Shown: in pieces, positions 55,903-64,000 of the stretch
How positions within the stretch are numbered: the stretch's first letter is position 1
How the letters are laid out: the number at the start of each line of letters is the position of its first letter
Assembly: GCA_016213205.1 (NCBI GenBank)
Contig: JACRAZ010000060.1
Location: 186,001 to 250,000 of the forward strand
From: Burkholderiales bacterium
GTDB taxonomy: Bacteria > Pseudomonadota > Gammaproteobacteria > Burkholderiales > Burkholderiaceae_C
DNA length: 64,000 nt
Direction of reading: 5' to 3'
Position numbers and translations under genes: made by a program
The notes under the pieces: generated by a model
Database searches by the model: none
Told to the model about the DNA's origin: nothing
What the model saw: only the letters and a program-made list of their open reading frames with translations

Positions 55903-57128
55903 CGACCGATCCGCACTTCGACGCCGTCGTCATCGGTGCCGGCGCGGCCGGCCTGCACTGCGCGGCCGAGGCCGGCCTGCGGGGCCTGCGTGTGCTGCTG
56001 CTGGACCACGCCGAGCGCGTGGCCGAGAAGATCCGCATCTCCGGCGGCGGGCGCTGCAACTTCACGAACCGCAACGTGGGGCCGGGCAACTTCGTCTCGG
56101 CCAACCCGGACTTCTGCCGCTCGGCGCTGGCGCGCTACACGCCGGCCGACTTCATCACGCTGGTGCAGGAACACGGCATCGCGTTCCATGAAAAGCACCG
56201 CGGCCAGCTGTTCTGCGACGACTCGAGCGAGCAGATCATCACGCTGCTGCTCCAACGCTGCCGCGCCGGCGGTGTGGTGCATTGGCAGCCCTGCCCGGTG
56301 AACGGCGTGCAGGCGGCTGGCACCGGCTTCGAGCTGCACACCGGGCGCGGCCGGGTGCTGGCGTCAAACGTGATCGTGGCCACCGGTGGCCTGTCGATCC
56401 CGAAGATCGGCGCCACCGATTTTGGCCACCGGCTCGCGCGCCAGTTCGGCCACCGCATCGTCGAACCGCGCCCGGCCCTGGTGCCACTCACCTTCGATGC
56501 CGCCGACTGGGCGCCCTTCGTGCCGCTGGCCGGCGTGGCGCTCGAAGTGGGCATCACCACGGGCCAGGGCAAGCAGCGGGGGCAATTCACCGAAGACCTG
56601 CTGTTCACCCACCGCGGCCTGAGCGGCCCGGCGGTGCTGCAGATCTCCACCTACTGGCGGCCTGGCCAGCCCGTGCACATCGACCTTGGGGCCGGCCAGG
56701 ACCTGGGCGCGGCACTGCGCGAGGCCAAGGCCAACTCACGCCGGCAACTCGGCAACGAGCTCGCGCACTGGCTGCCGCAGCGGCTGGCCACGGCCTGGCT
56801 GGCGGGACAGCAGCTCGATGCCGATCGGCCCATGGCCGAGCAGCGCGACAAGGAACTGGATCGCCTGGCCCGCGCGCTGGCGCACTGGACCCTGCAACCC
56901 AGCGGGACCGAGGGCTACAAGAAGGCCGAGGTCACCTCCGGCGGGGTGGACACCCGCGAGCTGGATTCCCGCGGCATGGCAAGCAAGCGTGTGCCGGGCC
57001 TGCACTTCATCGGCGAGGTGGTCGATGTGACCGGCTGGCTCGGCGGCTACAACTTCCAGTGGGCCTGGGCCAGCGCCGCGGCCTGCGCGCGCAACCTGCC
57101 GGCGCCCGCAACGGCGAGCCGGCCCTAG
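55899..57128 (+). CDS. BaiN-like NAD(P)/FAD-dependent oxidoreductase
   Basis: This flavoprotein of the HI0933/BaiN family has 409 residues. It has a dinucleotide-binding FDAVVIGAGAAGLHCAAEAG and the family-specific KIRISGGGRCNFTN. The C-terminal VDVTGWLGGYNFQWAW is typical. Its function is poorly defined; some relatives act on bile acids. There is no ATG near the N-terminus; TTG at 55899 gives LTTDPHFDAVVI and overlaps the upstream stop. Translation is therefore probably coupled. Confidence 0.87.
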   Translation: MTTDPHFDAVVIGAGAAGLHCAAEAGLRGLRVLLLDHAERVAEKIRISGGGRCNFTNRNVGPGNFVSANPDFCRSALARYTPADFITLVQEHGIAFHEKHRGQLFCDDSSEQIITLLLQRCRAGGVVHWQPCPVNGVQAAGTGFELHTGRGRVLASNVIVATGGLSIPKIGATDFGHRLARQFGHRIVEPRPALVPLTFDAADWAPFVPLAGVALEVGITTGQGKQRGQFTEDLLFTHRGLSGPAVLQISTYWRPGQPVHIDLGAGQDLGAALREAKANSRRQLGNELAHWLPQRLATAWLAGQQLDADRPMAEQRDKELDRLARALAHWTLQPSGTEGYKKAEVTSGGVDTRELDSRGMASKRVPGLHFIGEVVDVTGWLGGYNFQWAWASAAACARNLPAPATASRP

Positions 57129-57183
57129 GCCCACGCCGGGCGTGGACTCGCTGGCGGCCCGGCAGCTCGAGCCCGGCGGCGTT

Positions 57184-57212
57184 TTGCCCAAGCCAGAATT
57201 TCAGACTAGAAT
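57184..57212 (+). promoter_or_regulatory. Sigma-70 promoter of rpsU
   Basis: TTGCCC (57184-57189) and TAGAAT (57207-57212) are separated by 17 bases. The predicted start near 57219 leaves a leader of about 135 bases before rpsU. Confidence 0.65.
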
Positions 57213-57354
57213 CGCAGTCTTTGCTAGCAAACCGCGTGTCGATTCCCCGGCCTGGCAGATCCGGAATGCCTGTTGCAACGGCGGCTTTGTCTTGAAGCCC
57301 CGAAGCGGCCGAGTCAGGAACACCGAGCGCAAACTTTTAGGATTCACCCGTTAA

Positions 57355-57567
57355 ATGACCACGATTCGCGTCAAAGAAAACGAGCCGTTCGATGTGGCCC
57401 TGCGCCGCTTCAAGCGCACGATCGAAAAGCTGGGCCTGCTCACCGAACTGCGTGCACGCGAGTTCTACGAGAAGCCCACCGCCGAGCGCAAGCGCAAGAA
57501 GGCAGCCGCCGTGAAGCGCCACTACAAGCGCGTGCGCAGCATGCAGCTGCCCAAGAAGCTGTACTGA
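57355..57567 (+). CDS. rpsU: 30S ribosomal protein S21
   Basis: This 70-residue basic protein of the 30S platform takes part in translation initiation. [21 protein letters not shown] is the standard start, and the tail is lysine/arginine rich. It is followed by a terminator and then yqeY, a common pairing. Confidence 0.96.
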
Positions 57568-57594
57568 ACGCTGGCCCAACCGGCCAAGCACTCA

Positions 57595-57626
57595 ACGCCC
57601 GCGCGGGACGCCGCAGCGGGCGTTTT
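57595..57626 (+). terminator. Terminator between rpsU and yqeY
   Basis: ACGCCCGC (57595-57602) pairs with GCGGGCGT (57616-57623), then TTTT. The T run is short, so some read-through into yqeY is likely. Confidence 0.75.
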
Positions 57627-57653
57627 GCATTATCTGCCTCGAGGATCCATGCA

Positions 57654-58100
57654 ATGAGCCTGAAAGACCAGATCACCGAAGACATGAAGACCGCGATGCG
57701 CGCCAAGGAAGCCGATCGCCTGTCGACCATCCGCATGCTGCTGGCGGCCATCAAGCAGCGCGAGGTGGACGAGCGCATCACGCTGGACGACACCGCGATC
57801 GTCGGCGTGGTCGACAAGCTCATCAAGCAGCGCAAGGACTCCATCGCCGCTTTCCAGAGCGCCGGCCGCACCGATCTGGCCGACAAGGAAACCGCCGAAG
57901 TCGCGGTGCTGCAGGCCTACCTGCCGGCACGGCTTTCGGCCGAAGAGGTGAATGCCGCCGTGGCCGCGCTGGTGGCCGAGCTCGGCGCCAACGGCCCGGG
58001 CGACATGGGCAAGGTGATGGGCGCGGCCAAGGCACGCCTGGCCGGCAAGGCCGACATGGGCCAGGTCTCCGCAGCCGTGAAAGCCGCGCTGTCGAAGTAA
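57654..58100 (+). CDS. GatB/YqeY domain protein
   Basis: This 148-residue protein is made of the YqeY helical domain plus the GatB tail-like domain. It may bind tRNA, but no activity is established. MSLKDQITEDMKTAMRAKE and DMGKVMGAAKARLAGKADMG are the family landmarks. It commonly follows rpsU. Confidence 0.88.
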   Translation: MSLKDQITEDMKTAMRAKEADRLSTIRMLLAAIKQREVDERITLDDTAIVGVVDKLIKQRKDSIAAFQSAGRTDLADKETAEVAVLQAYLPARLSAEEVNAAVAALVAELGANGPGDMGKVMGAAKARLAGKADMGQVSAAVKAALSK

Positions 58101-58111
58101 GCTTGCGCGCC

Positions 58112-58459
58112 ATGAACACCTCACTGCCCATTCGCCAGCTCACCGCCGACGTCTGCGTCGCTGCGCAACTCACGCCGGAGGCCATGGCCGAAGTCGCCGC
58201 GCTGGGCTTTCGCAGCGTGGTCAACAACCGACCCGACTTCGAACACGGCCCTGACCAGCCCACCAGCGCGGCCGTGGCCGCAGCGGCGCAAGCTGCCGGG
58301 CTGGAATACCGCCACCTGCCGGTGGACGGTGCGCACCAGACGCCCGACGAGATCGCCGAGTTCGCACAACTGCTGCGCGACCTGCCGCGCCCGCTGCTGG
58401 CCTTCTGCCGCTCGGGCGCACGCTCGACCCGGCTGTACACCGCGGCCACCCAGACCTGA
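58112..58459 (+). CDS. TIGR01244/DUF442 family phosphatase-like protein
   Basis: This protein of 115 residues has a tyrosine-phosphatase/rhodanese-like fold. The P-loop is CRSGARS in LLAFCRSGARSTRLY, with the upstream FRSVVNNRPDFE typical of the family. Relatives have roles in sulfide handling or as beta-lactamase hydrolase-like proteins. ATG 58112 was chosen over TTG 58103. It ends the rpsU-side group. Confidence 0.82.
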   Translation: MNTSLPIRQLTADVCVAAQLTPEAMAEVAALGFRSVVNNRPDFEHGPDQPTSAAVAAAAQAAGLEYRHLPVDGAHQTPDEIAEFAQLLRDLPRPLLAFCRSGARSTRLYTAATQT

Positions 58460-58626
58460 AGGTCTGCAGCGCACCGGTCCGGCCGCTGCTGGATCGGTGC
58501 TTTCCCTTAACAGCGCCGATATTCAGATGCTGTTCAGGGCCATCTCCGTACAGTACAAGCCCAGTGCGATGGGGCCCTTCGCCCGAGGGGCCGCCAACGT
58601 GGTGTGTACTTCCCTGCGGAGACGAC

Positions 58627-59226
58627 GTGTCTGCCCTACTCCAACTATCAAAATGGATCGACCGGCTCAATGAGTTCGTCGGTCGCTGGGTGTCCTGGCT
58701 CGTGCTGGCCGCGGTGCTGGTGAGCGCCGTCAACGCCAGCGTGCGCAAGGCCTTCAACCTCAGCTCGAACGCGTTCCTCGAGATCCAGTGGTACCTGTTT
58801 GCCGGCGTGTTCCTGCTGGCCGCCGGCTACACCATGCTGCGCCAGGAACACGTGAAGATCGATGTGATCCTGCACCGCTTCACCAAGCGCACGCAGATCA
58901 AGATCGAGATCTTCGGCATCGTGTGCTTCCTGTTCCCGTTCGTCGTCACCGTGGTCGGCCTCGTGTGGCCGCTGGTCGTGGCGGCCTATGTCACCGGCGA
59001 AACGTCTTCCAATGCAGGGGGCTTGATCCGCTGGCCGGTGTTCGCGCTGGTGCCGGCAGGTTTTGCGCTGCTGGGACTGCAAGGCGTGTCCGAGCTCATC
59101 AAGCGCGTGGCCTTCCTGATGGGCCTGATCGACGACCCCACGAAGAAGCAGCAGACCAAGACCGCCGAGGAAGAACTCGCCGAGATCATCCGCCTGCGTG
59201 CCGAGGCCGAAGGAGCCACCAAGTGA
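58627..59226 (+). CDS. dctQ: TRAP transporter small permease (DctQ)
   Basis: This is the four-helix subunit of a tripartite periplasmic transporter. The 199-residue protein begins at GTG 58627 after a GGAG Shine-Dalgarno. It has SSNAFLEIQWYLFAGVFLLAAGYTMLRQEHVKID, the conserved region. The final 25 residues are charged. Its stop overlaps dctM by four bases. The 167 bp upstream hold a GC-rich inverted repeat but no T run. Confidence 0.9.
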   Translation: MSALLQLSKWIDRLNEFVGRWVSWLVLAAVLVSAVNASVRKAFNLSSNAFLEIQWYLFAGVFLLAAGYTMLRQEHVKIDVILHRFTKRTQIKIEIFGIVCFLFPFVVTVVGLVWPLVVAAYVTGETSSNAGGLIRWPVFALVPAGFALLGLQGVSELIKRVAFLMGLIDDPTKKQQTKTAEEELAEIIRLRAEAEGATK

Positions 59227-60992
59227 TCGAGTTCCTGCAAGCCTACATGGCGCCGATCATGTTCGGCGGCCTCGTCGTGTTCCTGTTGATGGGCTTTTCG
59301 GTCGCGTTCTCGCTGGCGGCCTGCGGCCTGGTGTTCGGCTTCATCGGCATCGAGCTGGGCATGTTGCCGGCCTCGTTGATGCAGGCCTTGCCGCTGCGCA
59401 TCTTCGGGATCATGCAGAACGACACGCTGCTGGCGATCCCGTTCTTCACCTTCATGGGCCTGATCCTCGAGCGCTCGGGCATGGCCGAGGACCTGCTGGA
59501 CACCATCGGCCAGTTGTTCGGTCCCATCCGCGGCGGCCTGGCCTTCGCGGTGATCCTGGTGGGTGCGATGCTCGCTGCCACCACCGGCGTGGTGGCCGCA
59601 TCGGTCATCTCGATGGGTCTGATCTCGCTGCCCATCATGCTGCGCTACGGTTACGACCGCCGCGTGGCCACCGGTGTCATCGCCGCGTCGGGCACCCTGG
59701 CCCAGATCATCCCCCCCTCGCTGGTGCTGATCATCATGGCCGACCAGTTGGGCCGCAGTGTGGGCGATCTGTACAAGGGCGCCTTCATCCCCGGCTTCGT
59801 GCTCACCGGCCTGTATGTCGGCTACATCGCGCTGGTGGCGATGTTTCGGCCCCATTACGTGCCCGCCCTGCCGGCCGAGGCCCGCACGATCCGAGAACCC
59901 GACGGCAGCCCGGGCCTGCGTTCGCTGGCAGTGCTGTTCGTCCTGTCCGTCTCCGCGGCCGTGCTCTATGCCAAGCAGCAGCCCGACACCGTCGCGACCG
60001 ACGAGCTCATCGTCGTCTCGATGTGCGTGGGCGTCGGCATTGCGTTCGTGCTGTCGGTGATCAACCGTGTGTTCAAGCTCGGCCTGCTGTCCCAGATGGC
60101 CGAGCGCGTCACCTTCGTGCTGATTCCGCCGCTGGCGCTGATCTTCCTGGTGCTGGGCACCATCTTCCTCGGGGTGGCCACGCCCACCGAAGGCGGCGCG
60201 ATGGGCGCCGTGGGTGCCCTGCTGATGGCACTGGCTCGCAAGCGCATCGACATGAAACTGCTGCGCCAGGCAATGGACTCGACGATGAAGCTGTCGTGCT
60301 TCGTCGTCTTCATCCTGCTGGGCTCCACGGTGTTCAGCCTCTCATTCCAGGGCGTCGACGGGCCGAAGTGGGTGGAGCACCTGCTCACCAGCCTGCCGGG
60401 TGGCCAGCTCGGCTTCCTGATCGTGGTGAACATCCTGATCTTCGTGCTGGCCTTCTTCCTCGACTTCTTCGAACTCTCGTTCATCGTGGTGCCACTGATC
60501 GGCCCGGTGGCCGAGAAGCTGGGCATCGACCTGGTGTGGTTCGGTGTCTTGCTTGCGGTGAACATGCAGACCTCGTTCATGCACCCGCCGTTCGGTTTTG
60601 CGCTGTTCTACCTGCGCAGCGTGGCACCGACCGACGACTACAAGGACCGCGTCACCGGCCAGGTGGTGCCCAAGGTCACCACTGGCCAGATCTACTGGGG
60701 CTCGGTGCCCTTCGTGCTGATCCAGATCGTGATGGTCGGCCTGATCATCGCGTTCCCGAACCTGGTGTCGGGCGGCCTGGGCAAGAAGGCCGACCTGAAC
60801 ACCGACGCGGCGCAGCAGCAACTCGACGCAGAGCGCCCGACACTGCCGGCCGACGCCACCGAAGCGCCGACCGCCGCCGACGCTGCGTCAGGTGCCGCAT
60901 CGGGCGCAGCGCCCGGCGCCGAGCCCGAGACCAAGGACGACGACCCGATGAAGGCGCTGGAAGACGAGCTCAAGGCCAGCGGCAAGAAGTAG
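59223..60992 (+). CDS. dctM: TRAP transporter large permease (DctM)
   Basis: This is the 12-helix channel subunit that couples sodium to organic acid uptake. The 589-residue protein uses GTG 59223. It has IPFFTFMGLILERSGMAEDLL, AASGTLAQIIPPSLVLIIMAD and ATPTEGGAMGAVGALL, all typical. It carries an extra region after residue 200 and a soluble Ala/Asp/Glu-rich tail of about 65 residues, so it is longer than the usual 430. It closes with a bidirectional terminator. Confidence 0.9.
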   Translation: MIEFLQAYMAPIMFGGLVVFLLMGFSVAFSLAACGLVFGFIGIELGMLPASLMQALPLRIFGIMQNDTLLAIPFFTFMGLILERSGMAEDLLDTIGQLFGPIRGGLAFAVILVGAMLAATTGVVAASVISMGLISLPIMLRYGYDRRVATGVIAASGTLAQIIPPSLVLIIMADQLGRSVGDLYKGAFIPGFVLTGLYVGYIALVAMFRPHYVPALPAEARTIREPDGSPGLRSLAVLFVLSVSAAVLYAKQQPDTVATDELIVVSMCVGVGIAFVLSVINRVFKLGLLSQMAERVTFVLIPPLALIFLVLGTIFLGVATPTEGGAMGAVGALLMALARKRIDMKLLRQAMDSTMKLSCFVVFILLGSTVFSLSFQGVDGPKWVEHLLTSLPGGQLGFLIVVNILIFVLAFFLDFFELSFIVVPLIGPVAEKLGIDLVWFGVLLAVNMQTSFMHPPFGFALFYLRSVAPTDDYKDRVTGQVVPKVTTGQIYWGSVPFVLIQIVMVGLIIAFPNLVSGGLGKKADLNTDAAQQQLDAERPTLPADATEAPTAADAASGAASGAAPGAEPETKDDDPMKALEDELKASGKK

Positions 60993-61029
60993 CCGGTGCA
61001 CGCGGTGCGTGCACCGCGTCGAACGAAAA

Positions 61030-61052
61030 AAGGCCCCGCAGCGCGGGGCCTT
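61030..61052. terminator. Bidirectional terminator between dctM and dctP
   Basis: AAGGCCCCGC (61030-61039) and GCGGGGCCTT (61043-61052) form a perfect 10-bp stem. An A run lies on its left and TTCTT on its right, so it can stop rightward dctQM and leftward dctP transcripts. Confidence 0.88.
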
Positions 61053-61093
61053 CTTGTTGGCGGGCGCTACGCCCGGGAGTCAAGCCTGCTGGA

Positions 61094-62176
61094 TCACAGC
61101 TTCACGGATTGCATGTAGCTGTCGAAGCGCGCTTCGGTGAAGCGGAACCACAGGTTGCTGTCCTTGCGGAACTTGGCGTAGTCCTCGTACACCTTCTTCC
61201 AGTTCGGGTTCTTGGCGCTGATCTCGGAGTACAGCGCCATCGATTCCTTGAACGCCAGGTCGAGCACCGGCTTCGGAAAGGACACCAGCTTGGTCTTGGA
61301 GGCCACCAGTTGCAGCAGCGCCGCCGGGTTCTTGGCGTCGTACTTGGCCTGCATCTCGGTGTGCGCGTAGGCGGCAGCGCTCTCGATGATGGCCTTGTAT
61401 TCCGCCGAGAGGCCGTCGTAGGCCTTCTGGTTCACCAGCAGGTCCAGCTGCGGGCCACCTTCCCACCAGCCGGGGTAGTGGTAGAACTGGGCCACCTTGT
61501 TGAAGCCAAGCTTCTGGTCGTCGTACGGGCCCACCCATTCGGCCGCGTCGATGGTGCCCTTCTCGAGCGCCTGGTAGATCTCACCGCCGGGGATGTTCTG
61601 CGGCACGCAGCCCATGCGCTCGCACACACGGCCGGCAAAGCCGCCGACGCGGAACTTCAGGCCCTTCAGGTCGGCAACGGTCTTGATTTCCTTGCGGTAC
61701 CAGCCACCCATCTGGGCACCGGTGTTGCCCATCGGGAAGTTGACCATGCTGTACTTCGCGTAGAACTCGCGCATCAGCTTCAGGCCGTTGCCTTCGTACA
61801 TCCAGGCGGTCATCTGCCGGCTGTTCAGGCCGAACGGAATGGCACAGCCCAGCGCGAAGGTGTCGTCCTTGCCGAAGTAGTAGTACGGCGCGGTGTGGCC
61901 CATTTCGACGGTGCCGTTCTGCACGCCGTCGATCAGCGCGGGCGAAGGCATCAGTTCACCCGCGGCGTGGGTCGTGATCTCGAACTTGCCGCCCGACATT
62001 TCCTTGACCTTGCGGGCAAAGGTGTCTGCCGCACCAAAGATGGTGTCCAGTGATTTCGGGAAGCTCGAGGTCAGGCGCCAGCGCAGCGCGGCCTGGGCAT
62101 GAACCACTGCCGGCGCCACGCCTGCAGCGAGGACACCGGCCAAGCCGGCGCCTTGAACAAAGGAACGACGTTCCAT
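61094..62176 (-). CDS. dctP: TRAP transporter substrate-binding protein (DctP family)
   Basis: This periplasmic solute-binding protein has 360 residues. The N-terminus MERRSFVQGAGLAGVLAAG is a Tat-type signal with twin arginines at 3-4. The mature part has LRWRLTSSFPKSLDTIFGAA and GTIDAAEWVGPYDDQKLGF, which resemble TakP, the 2-oxo acid binder. It is convergent with dctQM, so the transporter is split between two transcripts. Confidence 0.92.
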   Translation of the reverse strand: MERRSFVQGAGLAGVLAAGVAPAVVHAQAALRWRLTSSFPKSLDTIFGAADTFARKVKEMSGGKFEITTHAAGELMPSPALIDGVQNGTVEMGHTAPYYYFGKDDTFALGCAIPFGLNSRQMTAWMYEGNGLKLMREFYAKYSMVNFPMGNTGAQMGGWYRKEIKTVADLKGLKFRVGGFAGRVCERMGCVPQNIPGGEIYQALEKGTIDAAEWVGPYDDQKLGFNKVAQFYHYPGWWEGGPQLDLLVNQKAYDGLSAEYKAIIESAAAYAHTEMQAKYDAKNPAALLQLVASKTKLVSFPKPVLDLAFKESMALYSEISAKNPNWKKVYEDYAKFRKDSNLWFRFTEARFDSYMQSVKL

Positions 62177-62362
62177 GCAAATCTCCTATGCAAATACGCA
62201 GTGAAGTGCGGGGCATTCTAGAAGTCAGCCGTGTCCGCCCCGGGGGGGTGAAAACCCGGTCGGCCACCGCATCGTCTCCGGCCCTGCCACGCGGCTCCTG
62301 GCGAGCCTAGGCAGCGCAGCTTGAAACTGCCTGAACTTCGGGAAAGTCCCTGTGCACGGGGC

Positions 62363-63751
62363 TCAGGCCCCGGCGACCTTCATGCGCTCGATCAGCATCG
62401 AGCCGACGGTCTTGCCGCCCATGGTGTACACGTCCGCCCCCAGCGCGGCGATCTGGCCGAACATCTCGCGCAGGTTGCCCGCGATGGTGACCTCGTGCAC
62501 CGGGTGCACGATGCGCCCGCCCTCCACCCAGTAGCCGGCGGCGCCGCGTGAATAGTCGCCAGTGACGTAGTTGACGCCCTGGCCCATCAACTCGGTGACG
62601 AACAGCCCGCGGCCCAGCTTGCGCAACATCTGCTCGAGGTGGTCGCCCGGCTGGGTGAGCCGGCTCGTCAGGCGCAGGTTCTGCGAGCCGCCGGCGTGCC
62701 CCGTGGTGCGCAGCCCGAGCTTGCGGGCCGAGTAGCTCGACAGGAAGTAGCCCTGCACCACCCCGGCCTCCACCACCTTGCGGCGGCGGGTGCGCACGCC
62801 TTCGTCATCGAACATGGCGCTGGCCTTGCCTTTGCGCTCGTGCGGGTCTTCGGTGAGGTCGAGGTGCGGTGCCAGTACACGCTGGCCCACGCTGTCCAGC
62901 AGGAAGGTGGCGCGGCGGTACAGCGCGCCACCGCTGGTGGCCTGCACATAGGCGCCGATCATGCCCGCCGCCAGACTGGATTCGAACAGGATCGGCACCT
63001 CGCAGGTGGCGATCTTGCGGCCCTTCAGGCGCGACAGTGCGCGTTCCGCCGCATAGCGCCCCACGGCCTCCGGCGAGGCGAGTTCCATCGCATCACGCAT
63101 CGAGCTGTACCAGGCATCGCGCTGCATGCCGGCACCCTTGCCGGCGATGGGCGCCACCGAGATCGAATGGCGCGAGCTCGCGTACCCGCCCCGGAAGCCG
63201 CGGCTGTTGCCGGCCCAGAAGTGCGATTGCTGCGCCGAGGTGGCCGCGCCTTCGCTGTTGGTGATGCGGCGGTCGGTCGCAAAGGCCGCATCCTCGCAGC
63301 GCCGCGCAAGCTCGGCCGCCTGTGCCGCATCCACCGCCCAGGGGTGGAACAGGTCGAGATCGACCGCCACTTCTTCGGCACTGACGATGTCCTGCGCATC
63401 GGGCAGCCCCGCGGCCGGGTCTTCGGCCGTGAAGCGCGCGATGTCGTAGGCCGCACGCACGGTCTGCTCGAGCGCCTGGCGCGAAAAGTCGGAGGTGCTG
63501 GCGTTGCCGCGGCGCTGGCCCAGGAACACGGTGACCCCGAGCGACTTGTCACGGTTGCGTTCGACGTTCTCGAGTTCGCCTCGGCGCACCGAGACCGACA
63601 GGCCGGCGCCCTCGGACACCTCGGCCGCCGCATCACTGGCGCCGATGCCGCGCGCAATGGCCAGCGTGTCCTCGATGATCTGCTGGAACTGCTCGCGCGA
63701 GAACGCAAAGCCCTGGGAAGTGGTGGAGCCGGACATGGGGCGGTCAGTCAT
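62363..63751 (-). CDS. pmbA: Metalloprotease PmbA/TldE
   Basis: This is the TldE-type partner of the TldD/TldE peptidase, which matures peptide antibiotics and CcdA-like proteins. The 462-residue protein has VSVRRGELENVERNRDKSLGVTVF near the start. SAMFDDEGVRTRRRKVVEAGVVQGYFLSSYSARKLG and GGSQNLRL lie in the C-terminal half. TldE lacks the HExxH zinc motif of TldD, as here. ATG 63751 was chosen; 63736 is an alternative. It is divergent from yjgA. Confidence 0.92.
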   Translation of the reverse strand: MTDRPMSGSTTSQGFAFSREQFQQIIEDTLAIARGIGASDAAAEVSEGAGLSVSVRRGELENVERNRDKSLGVTVFLGQRRGNASTSDFSRQALEQTVRAAYDIARFTAEDPAAGLPDAQDIVSAEEVAVDLDLFHPWAVDAAQAAELARRCEDAAFATDRRITNSEGAATSAQQSHFWAGNSRGFRGGYASSRHSISVAPIAGKGAGMQRDAWYSSMRDAMELASPEAVGRYAAERALSRLKGRKIATCEVPILFESSLAAGMIGAYVQATSGGALYRRATFLLDSVGQRVLAPHLDLTEDPHERKGKASAMFDDEGVRTRRRKVVEAGVVQGYFLSSYSARKLGLRTTGHAGGSQNLRLTSRLTQPGDHLEQMLRKLGRGLFVTELMGQGVNYVTGDYSRGAAGYWVEGGRIVHPVHEVTIAGNLREMFGQIAALGADVYTMGGKTVGSMLIERMKVAGA

Positions 63752-63811
63752 CGTAGGGTGGGCGACAATCATAGCCACGCCCCGCTGTCCCACTGTCTGC
63801 CCGCCCGGCCC

Positions 63812-64000
63812 ATGCGCCCCCACCCGAACGAACACGACCCCGAGCTTGCCGACGAACGTCCGAGCAAGACCCAGCTCAAGCAGCAGATGCACTCGTTGCA
63901 GGCGCTGGGCGAAGAACTGGCCGCCCTGCCCGAGCAGCGCCTGGCCGCGATCGACATGCCCGATGCGCTGCGCGAGGCCATCCTGACCTACCGGCGCACC
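63812..64000 (+). CDS. yjgA: Ribosome-associated protein YjgA/DUF615 (partial, C-terminus beyond window)
   Basis: Only the first 63 codons are present. MRPHPNEHDPELADERPSKT is followed by KQQMHSLQALGEELAALPEQ and MPDALREAILTYRRT, the conserved start of DUF615 proteins, which associate with late 50S assembly. The divergent pmbA-yjgA pairing is common in betaproteobacteria. Confidence 0.88.
   Translation, partial: MRPHPNEHDPELADERPSKTQLKQQMHSLQALGEELAALPEQRLAAIDMPDALREAILTYRRT

Noticed and set aside
58560-58626. GC-rich inverted repeat before dctQ as a terminator or riboswitch
   Set aside because: There is a local stem but no T run and no conserved riboswitch core, so it is not reported as a feature.

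Overview
The window is GC-rich, densely coded chromosomal DNA. It most resembles a betaproteobacterium of the order Burkholderiales (Comamonadaceae / Leptothrix-Rubrivivax type). Signs of this are the tpiA-secG-tRNA-Leu-nuo gene order, an iscRSUA-hscBA-fdx cluster preceded by a low-molecular-weight phosphatase, zapA followed by a 6S RNA-like element and an EVE-domain gene, an intracellular PHA depolymerase with a cysteine nucleophile, and a C-terminally extended assimilatory nitrate reductase. I saw no insertion sequence, prophage, CRISPR array or obviously foreign island. Many very long frames opposite real genes are GC-bias shadows.

Layout. 1-13 kb, minus strand: nuoG (cut by the window edge) back to nuoA, a tRNA-Leu(GAG), secG, tpiA, a quinone oxidoreductase, pnp, rpsO and a class I/II aminotransferase. 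13-16 kb: an ABC-type amino acid/urea-like binding protein, an Hsp20 chaperone (+) and tsaD. 15.9-19.9 kb (+): a NasT-like ANTAR regulator and an nrtABD-type nitrate ABC transporter. 20-27 kb: a histidine phosphatase (+), then the complete isc operon and a tyrosine phosphatase (minus). 27-35 kb: uvrB (minus), then an aspartate/aromatic aminotransferase, phaZ, and a tightly packed run rnfB-eamA-nth-btuF (+). 35-39 kb: btuB-btuC-btuD (minus) under a cobalamin riboswitch. 39-42 kb: a ZapB-like protein, zapA, 6S RNA, an EVE protein and a TauE/SafE permease (+), then a PAS/degenerate GGDEF protein (minus). 42-54.7 kb: a second nitrate region with an ANTAR-PilJ regulator (minus), narK (+), a PP2C-kinase fusion (minus), nirB, an exported PilJ protein, nirD, nasA and ybiB (+). 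54.7-64 kb: a sterol-desaturase-like hydroxylase, a BaiN-like flavoprotein, rpsU, yqeY, a DUF442 phosphatase, TRAP permeases dctQ and dctM (+), dctP and pmbA (minus), and the start of yjgA (+).

How the genes work together. The strongest theme is nitrate assimilation, spread over two loci about 22 kb apart. Nitrate enters through Nrt or NarK, NasA reduces it to nitrite, and NirB/NirD reduce nitrite to ammonium. Both the nrt operon and nirB have near-consensus sigma-54 promoters. The nrt leader also carries a readable ANTAR two-hairpin antiterminator (two stems, each with a six-base loop having A at position 1 and G at position 4) followed by an intrinsic terminator. Two ANTAR proteins could act on it: the NasT-like protein, whose receiver looks degenerate, and a fusion of pseudo-receiver, ANTAR and two PilJ/NIT-like repeats. 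A lone exported protein with the same PilJ repeats sits between nirB and nirD, and a PP2C phosphatase-kinase fusion lies between narK and nirB. This set of proteins is the best candidate here for an incompletely described regulatory system.

Other control elements that can be read directly are tandem type-1 IscR sites before iscR, the B12 riboswitch before btuB, a terminator-like hairpin inside the isc operon just before hscB, and several intrinsic terminators.
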